In this document: positions 1-14,179 of the stretch, one piece after another
Layout: each line of letters starts with the position of its first letter
How positions within the stretch are numbered: position 1 is the stretch's first letter
NCBI GenBank assembly: GCA_024509875.1
Contig: JAMPIV010011342.1
Coordinates: 558,001 to 622,000, forward strand
Length of the DNA: 64,000 nt
Direction of reading: 5' to 3'
Source: Oreohelix idahoensis
Lineage: Eukaryota > Mollusca > Gastropoda > Stylommatophora > Oreohelicidae
Position numbers and translations under genes: made by a program
Notes under the pieces: model-generated
Seen by the model: only the letters and a program-made list of their open reading frames with translations
Databases searched by the model: none
What the model was told of the DNA's origin: nothing

Positions 1-298
1 TCTCAACCAATTTGCCGTAGACATTCAGTAATGTGATGACGCGATAGCTGCTAAGCAGTGTGGGGGCTTTACCAGGTTTAGGAAGTGGCCGTAAGTAGCT
101 ATGTAGCCAGTCTTCCGGAACCTCAGCATTCTGTATACTAATGTTAAAATCCCTAACTACATTCCTAATGTCTGTGTCATCCAGTTGTTTTATGTGTTGG
201 TACTGTACACCATCAGGATCCAGGGCTGTGTTTTTTCGCTGGTTTTGAAAGTGTACACAACGTGCTCTTCAGATATAAAGTCGAAATACGAGGGCTGT
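1..298 (-). pseudogene. LINE reverse-transcriptase fragment (continues off the left edge)
   Basis: Read on the minus strand, this stretch encodes the N-terminal side of a non-LTR retrotransposon reverse transcriptase. One segment resembles the entry to the RT domain (SEEHVVYTF, then DGVQYQHIKQLDD). It is followed by PEDWLHSYLRPLPKPGK and SYRVITLLNVYGKLVE, the usual RT motif 1-2 region where the enzyme starts to grip template and primer. The frame is broken near 200-240. The copy stops at a TA dinucleotide (297-298) where a mariner begins. The stretch at 871-1110 looks like the upstream part of the same LINE. I infer a Jockey/CR1/I-type element, but the clade cannot be fixed from this little sequence. 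Confidence 0.65.
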
Positions 299-870
299 CC
301 GGAAAAGAACCGTCCATAATTAATATTAGAAAAACCGTTTGCGCGACATTGATGTAACTTGGCAACCAAATACAGTCGCCTGTTATGCACATACGTGTGC
401 AATGTTGACGTTGCTGCACCAGTCTGTGCGACCGTTAAAAGCCGTTTAGTGAGCACGTGCACTGTGTGGTCGTCGCATTCAAAATGGCTGAACGAGTAGA
501 GCAAAGAATCTGCATCAAACTTTGCGTCAAGCTTCAACATTCCTCCACGGAAACTATTATGATGATTTAGAAGGCTTTTGGAGACGATGTAATGAGTGCT
601 ACACAAATAAAGGTGTGGCACTAACGCGTCAAAGATGGTCGAGAATCTGTTGAATGTGATCCCATTTCTGGAAGGCTGCAACAAGCAGAACACCGGAAAA
701 TGTTGAACGTGTAAGGGCTGCAATCAACAAAGATCGGCGACTGACAGTGCGAGAACTAGAAAAAGATCTGGGAATTCCACGAACTATTGTATCCGAGATT
801 CTGACCCAGGATCTGGGTATGAGACGTGTCGTGGCAAAATTCGTTCCGCGGATTCTGCTACCAGAGCAGA
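299..870 (+). pseudogene. Mariner transposase gene, 5' half only, inactivated
   Basis: The segment opens with the terminal sequence CGAGGGCTGTCCGGAAAAGA, also found at both ends of the mariner at 11509-12463, directly after a TA target. A transposase reading starts at the ATG at 484 (MAERVEQRI, then KLQHSSTET). It hits an in-frame stop near 568, with further frame changes after that. Recognisable N-terminal DNA-binding motifs follow: [14 protein letters not shown], then ILTQDLGMRRVVAKFVPRI. It breaks off after LLPEQ at about 870, where LINE sequence resumes. The catalytic half and the right terminal repeat are absent, so a deletion removed the 3' half of the mariner and probably part of the host LINE. 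The copy cannot be active. Confidence 0.8.
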
Positions 871-1110
871 ATTCTCGAACATCTTTGAAAATCTCTCTTC
901 CGTATTTTCCGTCATTCCTTGATTGCCATTTTCTTCTCAACCCATGCATTCTCAACTGTCTCATTCCACCAGGGTGTCATGGATTGCCTCCCCTTAGCTC
1001 TGTAGTTGTAGTCTAACAGTGGCCAAAACTCAAGAGTATTTAATATGGGCCTTCTAAAGGTGTCTACCTTCGCATAAGATTACTCTTGGCAGAGTTGTAG
1101 ATAGGCGGAT
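871..1110 (-). pseudogene. LINE fragment between endonuclease and RT domains
   Basis: On the minus strand a short reading (PWWNETVENAWVEKKMAIKE) resembles the linker between the AP endonuclease and reverse transcriptase of non-LTR elements, and it is followed by a stop. It is probably the upstream part of the LINE relic at 1-298, separated from it by the mariner insertion and a deletion. No protein longer than about 40 residues is preserved. Confidence 0.4.
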
Positions 1111-1344
1111 AATGATGCTTCTATCTCAAGAGAGTTTTCATAAGATATTTCCAAAGTCAAGAACAATGCTGCATTGGCAGGGCAATTGTTAACTTAAATC
1201 GGTCCGCCGCCTTTTATGAAGAATTAAACAAATGATTTAGCCTGTTCACACCTCCAGCTGGTGTAACTCCAGCGAAATTCTTATTTAAGAATTAGCTCTG
1301 TATATGTAAATATAATTTACCCCTCTCTATGTAAAAAATCGCAC
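1111..1344. other. No gene recognised
   Basis: AT-rich sequence between two LINE relics. I see no motif, terminal repeat or tandem structure. Confidence 0.5.
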
Positions 1345-2662
1345 ATGTTACGGAAACAACAATAGATGGAAAAACTTTGCTGCGGGACGGACATCCGGAG
1401 TCTCAGGCTCGTATGACTGACAGTGGTGAAAGCCGAAAGGAAGCCACTGGCATGAAACGGATGCCCCGACCGCAAAACACGAAACCAGAATTGGTTTTTG
1501 GAACGTCAGAACTAGGAATGAGGCAGGAAAGCTGAAACAAATCACAGCAGAGATGAGGAAGTACAAGATACATATCCTGGGAATAAGCAAGAGCAGATGG
1601 ACAGGGATGGGGAGAATAAAAACAGCTACAGGGGAAACAGTACTTTATTCTGGCAGAGAGGATGGTCAGCACAACGAAGGTGTAGCCATTATCCTGAAGA
1701 AAGGAATGGAAAGGTCTTTACTAGAATGGAAACCCATCAACAACAGACTGATAAGAGCAAGACTGAGAGGGAGGTTCACCAACACCACAATTATACAATG
1801 CTATGCACCAACAAACGACAGCGATGAAGAGATCAAGGACGAGTTCTATCAACAGGTACAAAAAGAAATGGAAACTACACCCAGGTACGATCTCATTATA
1901 GTAATGGGAGACCTAAATGCGAAAGTGGGAGCACACAATAATTATAACGAAAGAGTAATGGGGAAATGCGACAGTGGAACAGCAAATGAGAATGGAGACA
2001 AATTAATAAGCTTCTGCAGTATTAACAACCTGGTCATTGGAGGAACACTTTCCACACAAGGAAAAGCACAAGTTAACATGGGAATCACCAAACGGATGAG
2101 ACAGAAACCAGATAGATCACATAATGATCAATGGCAGATGGAGACATGCACTACAAGACATGAAAGTAAGAAGAGGCGCAGATGTGGGAAGTGATCATCA
2201 CCTAGTAGTAGCACGACTGAAAGTGAAACTCAGAGCTGCTGGACCAGTTGCAGTCAAACAGAAAAGATACAACATCACGAAACTGAAGGATCCCCTCACC
2301 AGAAAAGCTTTCGTGGTCGACGTAAAGAGAAGATATGAGATTATCACTCGCCAGGAAAGAACAGAGACCGATGATGTTGACCAGAGATTCAACACCATCT
2401 CAACAATATACAAGGAAAGCAGCAAGTCATGCTTGGGATTCCAGGAAAGAAAGAGCCAAGACTGGATAACACCAGATACGCTAAACACCATAGCGACGAG
2501 AAAGGAAATGAAAAGAAAGAAAACAGAAGCTAAGTCTCCCAGGTTAAAGGCAATATATAGTGAACAGTACAGTCAGCTGGACAAGGAAGTCAAATCCGTG
2601 CTAACAAAAGGACATTTCTGGATGACCTTGCAAGACAAGCAGAAGAGGCAGCACTGAAAAAT
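1345..2662 (+). pseudogene. LINE copy A, endonuclease part (RTE-like)
   Basis: This is the 5' portion of a non-LTR retrotransposon related to the fuller copy at 20347-23643. The first 200 bases match that copy's 5' region (the GTTACGGAAACAACAAT stretch and following). The AP-endonuclease-type domain is read from 1553: IHILGISKSRWTG, CYAPTNDSDEE, then VMGDLNAKVG with the catalytic Asp/Asn region. A frame change near 2080-2130 moves the reading to a second frame that carries GSDHHLVVARLKVK, the C-terminal D-H motif. A basic RT-proximal linker follows. The copy is interrupted at 2662 by a 2.8-kb insertion and resumes at 5505. The endonuclease would nick the genomic target in an intact element; this copy is dead. 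Confidence 0.85.
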
Positions 2663-5504
2663 CTTCTTCTTCTTCTTCCTCGTTCGCCCTGAAAAGGACG
2701 GTGGTTGCGTTGTGTCTGCTTGCGCCTAAGCTGTGATATCTGCACCTTTCGGTCGACACATCCGACTTCTGCACGGCATTTTTTAGGGGCCGGGTTTGCC
2801 TTCCCATGCTGCAGACTGTTTCCAGGACCACGACGTGGAGGTGGAGTACGGTCTTGACCAGCTCTGGTTCGCTGATCCTGATGCAAGCAGTCAAGCTATG
2901 GATCGCTGACTGCATTCACTATTACTGCATCTTGGGGTCCTGTGACGGACGTCTAGTTCGACAAGCGAATTTTCCCTGATTTGATGGATGATTAAAGGGA
3001 CTTTAGCTTTTCATAACATTAGAACCCCTGAACATTTGTTGTAACTTTTTGGTTTCGCCAGAGCGAACCGATTCCACCGGGACTCATTTAGTAGGCGGCA
3101 TGAGATCTAAAGACACTGAGACGATCCCCGAGCAGAGAAGCTAGTTTCTCGCAGGTATTTATCATCTCGCGCGAACACTAAACCGCTCGCAAGATGGACC
3201 AGAGCGGTCAGAAGAAAGACACTGGGGGGGGGGGGGATCGCAGGAAGGACGGGCGGCATGCTATCAAAAACAGTAGTGGTCCCTGAAACGATTTCGCATC
3301 TCGGTGTTAAGCACGGAACCGATCGCAGTGGGAGCGAACGGGGAAAGCCGACGCAAGCAGCGAGCGAAGATACGAGAGGCCAAGGGCGGCTTCTCTCTTT
3401 GGTCTGGCGGTCAGATCCCCAAAAGTCTTATGAGATCTAAAAATGCTGTCAAGTTTCTCATGTCCCACTCATCTTTCATTTCATTCTAGATTTATACAGA
3501 CCTCGTAGAAATACACTTTATCACTCGCTGGCCAGAACTTAACAGAAGCACTAGCTATATTTGAAATCTTGCTAGATTATCCCATGAATTTTATACATAT
3601 TTGCAGTGAATTCTATTCTGTGCAAAGCGGTAATATATATATTGTGTAAAGTGATCAGTGGTCTAGTTCAGTCATTCTATTTCACTGGATTTTGTGTTAA
3701 TTTAAATCTATTAAATTAAACCCTCTCAATAATTCCAGTTGTAAATGTAATGATATACCTGCTATATTATTTCCAAAAGATAATAGATGTTAAATAATTA
3801 AATTAACTTTTAAAGTCGCGAAGGAATTTATAATTAATAAATTTAGTTAAGTCATATATTTATAAGAGTGTGTTTTAACCACTAAAACTCGCGCAGTGTT
3901 TATCAAATACATAATTAAATACGCGAGCGTATATAAAATAGTCTTAACGGGAAATTCATCGCGCTTTAGAAGGTTATTTGTTTTCGGTATATTACATGTC
4001 TTTTTTTTCTTTCATACAGAGTGATCGTAACCTGTGCGATCCCAGCATTAAGAAAGCAATAAAGAAATCAATCTAAGCAAAGCAAAGCATAAACAGTGTG
4101 TAGAGTTCCCCTGACGCAGAACTTGTTGAGACTGTGTAAATTTTTTATCTTTGAGGCGATTCTATGTTTGGAATTCCGCTATCTAACTTATAGCAAAGAA
4201 AGCACACCCAAAGACAAATTTAACGCACCATCAAGCAAATTAAGTCGTAACGGGAAGAAGAACACTGGCCCGAGCTTTTGTTAGTTTACTGACACAGAGA
4301 GAGAATTCATATTTTCCTGAACAGTGATGTGACTAGTTTTCTCACTGGACTTAAACCATACCTCACGGATAAAGTGTACCAGCACGCGTAAGAATTTTAT
4401 TATCAGCGGCATAGTCAAATAGACCACACCATCCTCACCCCGGTATCAGAGACCGTGCCCTCCCATAGAAACTGTTATTAAGAAAAGAGACACAATTACA
4501 GATTCATTTTCCAGCGATTACGGGATCCTTTTATGTGCTGACCGCCTACCCGCTAATCTGGGGCTGGAACTTAAACAAACACTCATACATTTAGTTTGAG
4601 GTGTAACTGCTGTTGTGTTATTCTATGGAGTGCAAGATTTTTTCACAATCGGTAAGTGAGAGCAAGATGAGTGAAGGTCTTTACTAGCGCGTGTATGAAT
4701 GACAGGAAATTAATTCTTTTGTGTAACCATTTTGTTAACTTGCTTACCTGGTAATATATATCTTTTCTGTATACCCTACATTGTTCCTTTAAGTGGGATA
4801 GTTGATAATTTGTTAACTCTGTTTAAAACAACCTCCTTTTCATTTGCTTAGTAAAGGGAAGAACAATTGGGAAGAACAGGATTTCTTTCTACCACCTATA
4901 CCTAATTTTGTAACACCTCTTTTCAGAGTAATTAACTTAACTGTTAGGTTAACTTACCTACGTTCCTGATAACTATCTATCTTTGGACTGGGTTTATCTT
5001 TGTCTAATAAGCGGGACGGGCTTAGTCGATACCAATCTTCTTCACCCCCCTCCCTACCTTGTTATTTGCATTTTTCTGTAAATTTTGATAATTCTTGTTG
5101 TAAACAATTGAGTATTTTAGTGATTGTCTTTTTTAACTTTAATAAACAACATAAACTTAATCGCTACGGTGTTGGACTACCCAAAGCCCATAAAAATTCC
5201 ACTATTTGTTTAAGATAGTTGTATCCACGTCGTCTGTGTGTTCGAAGCACCAAATCGGTGTGAGCGCAGATGTGTGTCTGGAAAACTGGCAAATAATTGT
5301 TTGACCAGGAGAGTGGAAGAGAAGATTGAGAGAAATGATTTGTCGTAAATAAGTCTGTCTTTACACTCCTCCAGCACTCTGTGGAGCATCATATTTAATC
5401 TCTACATTTCTATCACTGAGCTTTTTTTCACCATCATTCTACCCTCTAAACCGGACTACTATTTCTAAGACTCTTTCTCTCAAAATAAATTTACGACAGG
5501 TCCC
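2663..5504 (-). mobile_element. Unclassified 2.84-kb insertion with (GAA)n end
   Basis: The insertion splits LINE copy A. ACTGAAAAAT (2653-2662) on the left and ACTGAGAAAT (5505-5514) on the right are near-identical 10-bp copies of a sequence present once in LINE copy B, so I read them as a target duplication. The left edge is CTTCTTCTTCTTCTTC, which on the minus strand is a (GAA)n 3' tail like those of the LINEs here, suggesting minus-strand retroposition. Content: a GC-rich block (about 3060-3440) with a G13 run and only short ORFs, then AT-rich DNA. There is no RT, transposase or tRNA-like head. The region near the tail (2680-2900) could be a separate SINE-like unit. Function unknown. Confidence 0.5.
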
Positions 5505-7250
5505 ACTGAGAAATGAACAAAGCACAGTATACAAAATAACTAAAATCATTAGTGGAAAACGAGGTGGAAACAATATTACATTAGTAAGAGATAAGCACGG
5601 AAATCTCATCACGACAGTAGAGGGACAGGAAACAAGATGGGCAGAACATTTCAGAGAAACTCTGAATAAGGAACCACCAGAGACACAATTGAATGTTCCT
5701 GAGGCTGAAAATGATCTAGATGTTAATACAGACATCCCACGAAAAGAAGAAATCGTCACAGCAATCAAAGGGTTAAAGAATAGAAAAGCTCCTGGTCATG
5801 ATAACTTAAATGCAGAGCTATTTAAGACAGACCCTGAGCTAGCAGCAGAACTATTAGAACCACTATTTGCACAAGTCTGGAAAACATGGACAACACCAAC
5901 AGAGTGGAGAAAAGGAATAATTGTCAAATTGCCCAAGAAGGGAGATCTTGCAGACTGCAATAATTGGAGAGGAATAACTCTTCTCTCAGTTTCCAGCAAA
6001 ATACTAGGCAGAATAATTATACAGAGAATCTCAAAAGCAGTAGACCACAAACTGAGGAAAGAGCAAGCAGGATTTAGAAAGAACAGAAGATGTGTGTATC
6101 ATATATTTACTTTTAGGAACATTATAGAGCAGTGCTCGGAATGGCAAAGACAGCTGTACATTAATTTCGTTGATTTTGAAAAGGCTTTTGACTATACATA
6201 GGGACAGTTTATGGAAAATACTGAGCGCTTATGGAATTCCAAGCTGCATAGTGTCAATCATAAAAAGCCGTTATGCCAACTTTGCGTGTAGCATTGGGCC
6301 GAACAACCTAACCTGTGAAGTGAAGACAGGAGTACGACAGGGATGCCCCTTATCAACCACTCTATTTTTAACAGTCATAGACTAGGTGATGCGCCAGACA
6401 ACAGAGGGCAATCCAAGAGGAATAAGATTGACTACATTTTCTACATTGGAAGATCTGGAATATGCAGATGACATTGCACTGCTAGCACATTCACATTAAC
6501 ACATCCAGGAAGAAAATGGAAAGACTTAATAAGTATAGCAAGCAGGTGGGCTTGAACATCAACCTAAAGAAGACAGAGGTCATGACGCTCAATGTGAGCA
6601 ACCCTGAGCCCATATCAGTAAGGAATCAGCAACTGGAACAAACAGATGCCTTCACATACCTAGGAAGCATAGTAACACCAGACGGTGGAGCAAGCAAAGA
6701 CATCAACATCAGAATGAATAAGGCAAGAACAGCCTTTTTTAGTCTAAACAACATCTGGAAGTCCTCTCAGTTCAGTACATGCACAAAATTAGGATTATAT
6801 CAGAGCTGTGTGCTTTCTGTGCTTCTCTATGGCTCGGAGAGCTGGAGAGTTACAGAGAAGGAAATGTCGAAATTGTCCTCTTTTCACACAACATGCCTAA
6901 GAAAAATTCACCGAATCTTTTGGCCGAATACCATCACCAACCAAGATCTGCTTACTCGGAGCAAGCAAGAGGACATGCACACCATCATTGCTGGCAGAAG
7001 AGACCCCGATGCCATCACAAGAACAGCTATGCTATGGGCCCCTGAAGGAAAACGAAAGAGAGGCCGACCAAAAACAACTTGGTGGAGGCTGAGATGCAAA
7101 GAATGAACCAGAGTTGGGGCACTGTACGAAGGATGGCCGCCGACCTAGCAAAGTGGAATCAATTTGTTGCTGCCCTACAAGACGCCACCAGGCGTAATGG
7201 CCACTGACTGCTTTGACAGTCGTCGGATAAGGATCAAAGAAGAGAGAACG
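5505..7250 (+). pseudogene. LINE copy A, reverse-transcriptase part
   Basis: This continues copy A after the insertion. Reverse-transcriptase motifs appear in order: KNRKAPGHDNLNAELFK (5785-5830), NNWRGITLLSV (5955-5990), EQAGFRKNRRC (about 6060), INFVDFEKAFD (about 6160), TGVRQGCPLSTTLF (about 6330) and the catalytic YADD at 6461-6472. It continues through the thumb and C-terminal region (FTYLGSIVTPDGG, LYGSESWRVTEKEM, GKRKRGRPKTTW). Frame changes or stops occur near 6195, 6384, 6498 and 7010-7105. The tail is GGATCAAAGAAGAGAG near 7228-7243, a degenerate (GAA)n end. RT would copy the element's RNA into the nicked target; this copy is inactive. Confidence 0.88.
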
Positions 7251-7429
7251 TAAATATAACTTAATTTTTTAGAACGAATTAACAGCGCTAAGCTGGGGAT
7301 TGCTGTATTTATATCGTTCTAATTTGTCTTCAACTTCTGAGGTTTTTTTTTAAAAAAAAAATTCCACATGTCTTTGTTAATTTTGCAAAGTACAAGCGCG
7401 AAATTTATGTCATATAGTTGAACACTAGT
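7251..7429. other. AT-rich flank, no gene
   Basis: Short AT-rich stretch with a T8-A9 run near 7346-7362. Nothing else is recognisable. Confidence 0.5.
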
Positions 7430-7446
7430 TGTTGTTGGTTTTAGAT

Positions 7447-7661
7447 TTTTTTTTTTTTTTAATGCCCCTTCTGGGGTTCAAAATGAGGTCTAATGACTTT
7501 ATTAGGTTTAATGTGTTAAGGTGTGTGATCCCGGCCCTGGCTAAGACCCGTCATACTCTAGAAATGATCCCTAAAAGTATGACACTTTGATCTTAGCCAA
7601 AAGGCCGGGAAGCGAGTACATGTCATTCAGGAGAGAACCAACCTTTAACAACGTGTATAAA
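7447..7661 (-). mobile_element. U2 snRNA-derived SINE-like retroposon, copy 1
   Basis: Read on the minus strand, the stretch starting near 7616 is TCGCTTCCCGGCCTTTTGGC followed by TAAGATCAAAGTGT. This matches the conserved 5' end of U2 spliceosomal RNA (stem I and the following loop) with about one substitution and one extra A over some 34 nt. After that it departs from U2: the branch-point-pairing region, Sm site and 3' stem-loops are missing. A ~100-nt unrelated body follows, ending in a 14-nt A run (T run at 7447-7460). A perfect 17-bp direct repeat, TGTTGTTGGTTTTAGAT, flanks it at 7430-7446 and 7662-7678. That is the mark of LINE-mediated insertion. About 45 bp lie between the U2 start and the right repeat. 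It is a retroposon, not a functional U2 gene. Confidence 0.8.
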
Positions 7662-7678
7662 TGTTGTTGGTTTTAGAT

Positions 7679-8541
7679 GGAGTACCTTTCATAAGAGACA
7701 CCGGAAAAAGACGCTCTACACATATTAATGAGTTATCATTGAAATAGTAGACTACCAAAAAATACAAACCACTGAAACTTATTTCTAAATTGTATAAACA
7801 GTTTTAGATTTTAATTTTAAAAAAATTGTAAGATCTGAGATATAAAACAAAACCAGTAAAATATTTTATAAAACTTAAGCGCCTAATTATATTCTTGCAA
7901 AATTTATAGTTTACGTTCAGTTCCTACAAAATTTACGAGTAAACTGTATTATTTCTTTAATCTGTAAATTGTTTCCCTTGACAAAAGAATCAATATTGTT
8001 TCCCTTAATTAACAATGATACATATCATTAAAATCAGCATACAGGTGTGTGGCGAGACAGAAGTTAGATTATAACTATTTGTGGTTGCTGGAAGTTGGAT
8101 AGAAAATTAGTTCTCAAAACTGGAGAAGAGAGCTGGTGAACAATTTGTAAGGACGGCACAGGACAAGTCAGGTAGTTAACTGCTTAGTCTAGATGATAGC
8201 TGTAGATGACAGCTGTGAAGTAAGTCACCTTCTCGCAAGACCTACACTATGCTCTAATGGTGTTATTTTAGAATGTGATTTCAGCTCAGTTCCCTAGCTA
8301 GTTAAATTATTACTTGTCTTAACCACACAACAAAATTATAACTGGACGTTACGAAACTGCAGTTATAAAATAAATCAATGAACTTTAATGATCATTAATG
8401 TATAATAAAGAGTTGTACCTTTCATAGCGAAAGGGAAATAAAACCTGTATCGTTTATTTGTCGTTGGACATACAAAATTTATTGACTACAATAAAATAAA
8501 GCATTAAAGCCGTCTCAATGAATAATTACGGTACTTATTAG
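7679..8541. other. AT-rich stretch, no gene
   Basis: No open reading frame of note, terminal repeat or RNA-like fold was recognised in this stretch. Confidence 0.5.
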
Positions 8542-9937
8542 CAGTGGCGGTTCGGTCTTTGTGGACTGTGGGGTCCACACCTATCATTATTTTTTTTTTA
8601 AATCAACTTTGTCATGCTTTAATAACGACAAATAACGAATCTACGTTGATATATTATTACACTGATCCTTCCTCAAGATCTCGCATTCTCTCTTTCTCTC
8701 TCTATCTCTCTCTCTCTTTCTCGCTCTCTCTCTCTCTTTACAACCAATTCTCTTACTACTACACTCATTCCCGCTTCTTTATGCGTATAGTTCGTATCAA
8801 TCCTTTCTGAACTCGGGGACAAGAAAACTATCCCCAAGAAGGCGAAATAAAATTTTGACGAAGTTTGATTTGGTTTTTAAGGACCATCTTCATTGAACAC
8901 ACGCAACTCAATAAGAGAACCGATATCCTTCCTTTGATCACACAAGGAGGATCTCAGCACAGTTCACGAACTCCGCAGCACCGGCTAGGATCCTAATGTG
9001 TGAATACAGGAATAACAAGTTCAATAAATATTTTTTGTGGTGGGAAGGTTTTCCTAATTTTGTAAATGTTGCCATGGCAGTGGCCGTATGGCTTACTCTT
9101 TAGCATTTCCAACTGCCTACTGATTTTTAACGTGCGCAGCCTGCACACGGGATCTCGTATTTTTTCACCTTATCCGAAAAGACAAGAAATCCTCTCTCAC
9201 TACCCAGGAGATCAGGAGGGAGTATGACATCATTAAGACCCACTGGTTCTTAAAAAATGTCAATCAAATATATTCCCTGAACTGGGAACCGAACCCAATA
9301 CCTTTAGAATTAGAGACGGACGCCAAACCTCTCAGCCACTCTGATCCCCTGACGAAGTTTACGTTTAGCAAACCCAGACACTTTGACGCTGGAGAAAAAT
9401 TGTTTAAATGCGCATGCGTAGATAAGTGTGGTTGCATTTAATAATCACCAAGATAACGAGAGTTGCCCTTCCTGATACTATGTATTCAGCTATCTTTTGA
9501 TTTAGTTAGTGCTAATAATAACTTTCAGGCGTAACCATACTTTTTACTGTGAATGGAGTAGATTTTAAAAAAAAAAATTAAAAACACGTCTAGCGCAATG
9601 CGTCTCGAACAGAACTTATATGTAAAAACATTTATGATCACACCAACATAACGGCTCTGTTCTTGTCAAGAATAAAACAAATTGGACAAATATAAAAATG
9701 CGAGTGGTGTTGAGTAACTATAAATTGTAATTTTTAGTGTGTCAAGGTTTAACAATTAGGCATGTTTCCTTTTAATTGTAATCTGGACCTCTACTGGTTT
9801 AACTGTGTGTTTCAATGTCATCTCAGACTAGTACCGTATTGTTTTAAATACTCCTAAGCACGTGTGAACATATGTAACCACACAACTATTTATCGGTATC
9901 CATTACCGCAAGGCAAAATGCACTAGAGCCGCCACTG
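8542..9937. mobile_element. hAT-like non-autonomous DNA transposon
   Basis: The ends are short inverted repeats: CAGTGGCGGTTC on the left and GAGCCGCCACTG on the right, a terminal style common in hAT elements. The flanking 8-mers are CTTATTAG (8534-8541) and CTTATGAC (9938-9945), identical at six of eight positions, consistent with an aged 8-bp target duplication. There is no transposase. The interior holds a CT-rich tract (8690-8740) and a tRNA-derived SINE. Confidence 0.55.
9020..9350 (-). mobile_element. tRNA-derived SINE (Ser/Leu-like head)
   Basis: The right edge read on the minus strand is tRNA-like. GTGGCTGAGAGGTTTGGCG fits a type-II tRNA D-arm/A-box, and GGTTCGGTTCCC (near 9285-9297) fits a pol III B-box. 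The rest has no tRNA fold. The left boundary is uncertain. It lies inside the hAT-like element. These boxes would serve as the internal promoter; it is not a tRNA gene. Confidence 0.5.
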
Positions 9938-10278
9938 CTTATGACGCCATATGCCAATTTGATTAATAAAAAATATTATAACACCCACCACAGTCTATGT
10001 ACCGTACCAGTACTCACGTTCTGTTTAACCAGAAGGCGCTGAACTTGCTAAAGTGTACGATGTAAGTTTATGCATGTTTGTTCAACAATGTTTGTTTAAA
10101 GATGTTTGTTTAACAGTGTTTGTTTATATTTGTTGTTTGTGTGTTTCTCGTCAGAGAACTACGAAAATCAAAAGAAAATCAAAGAAAACGCACACGTAAC
10201 TCTCCAACATTTGACGGAAAACAATTATTGTGTGCACTTTGGACCGCACTGAAGGAGCAACTGTCTTTGTTCTCTTTG
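9938..10278. other. No gene; short TGTTTGTT-rich stretch
   Basis: The only structure is a loose repetition of TGTTTGTTTAA near 10075-10135 and a T17 run at about 10288 where the minisatellite starts. Confidence 0.45.
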
Positions 10279-10890
10279 TACAACTTTTTTTTTTTTTTTT
10301 TTTAATATCTAGACATTTTACCAATTTGTTTCATATATACCTTTTGAACATTTTTGTGTTCTATTACACGTACAACTTTTTTTTAAATATCTAGACGTTT
10401 TACGAATATGTTTCATATAAACCTTTTGAGAACTTTTTGTTGTATCTATTACATGTAAAACTTTCTTTTTTTAATATCTAGACATTTTACGAATATGTTT
10501 CATACATACCTTATGATAATACTTTGTTATATCTATTACATATACAACTTTTTAAAAAAATATCTAGACATTTTACGAATTTGTTTCATACATACCTTTT
10601 GTGCATGGTTTGTTGTATCTATTACATGTACAACTTTTTTAAAATATCTAAACATTTTACGAATTTGTTTCATACATACCTTCTGAGTATGTTTTGTTGT
10701 ATATATTACACGTACAAGTATTTTTTTAATATCTAGACATTTTACGAATATGTTTCACATATACCTTTTGAACATTTTTTGTTGTATCTATTACATGTAC
10801 ACATTGTTTTTTTTAAATATCTAAACATTTTACCATTTTGTTTCATACATACCTTTTGAACATTTTTTTGGTATCTATCACATGTACAAC
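10279..10890. repeat. Minisatellite, ~86-bp unit, about seven copies
   Basis: Successive units start near 10279, 10371, 10455, 10543, 10632, 10714, 10797 and 10884, spaced 82-92 bp. Each carries TACAACTTTTTT, ATATCTAGACATTTTACGAA, TTTGTTTCATACATACCTTT and TGTTGTATCTATTACATG. Length variation sits mostly in the T runs. The short ORFs across it are by-products of the repeat. Confidence 0.9.
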
Positions 10891-11064
10891 TTTCTTAATT
10901 CTACAACTTCTACGGCTTTCTTCCCATCTATAGTGTGTTCACTTTTCTTTGCGCCTGTCTTTTGTACAACTTTCTGTCTATCATTTGTACAAGCTTCCGG
11001 TTCAATGTGTATATGTTCTCTGTCTACATTTTGTGCAGCTTTTTTCATCTCTACACCTTTACTC

Positions 11065-11214
<150 letters not shown>

Positions 11215-11508
11215 ATTTGTAAAACTTTATTTATATCATGTTTTCTGTAAATACTATTTGGCCTCGTTTTGGCGAGAAGCTCTGCTGTCGACCTTGACAC
11301 ATGGTCAGTCGGTTATATCACTGCACGTGTCAAAATATAATACACCTTCTGTCTTGAAACCAACAATAAGTTGTTTTATTTCTTAAATACAATGTTGCCT
11401 CGTTTTGGCGAGGCGCGCCGCGTTCAACCTAGTCAGTTTTATTAGGGCGAATGTCCAAATATCAAAGACCGTTAGGTCTGACTATATATATATATATATA
11501 TATATATA
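11215..11508. other. No gene; ends in a (TA)13 tract
   Basis: Contains two copies of TTTGGCGAG about 145 bp apart (near 11268 and 11404), suggesting an old local duplication. TA repeats at 11483-11508 lead straight into the mariner. Confidence 0.5.

Positions 11509-14179
<2,671 letters not shown>

Noticed and set aside
3258..3489. Small ORFs in the GC-rich part of the unclassified insertion
   Set aside because: Two overlapping frames of about 60 codons without motifs. The GC content alone explains the absence of stops.
7583..7616. Functional U2 snRNA gene
   Set aside because: Only the first ~34 nt match U2. The branch-site-pairing region, Sm site and 3' stem-loops are absent, and a poly(A) tail and target duplication mark retroposition.
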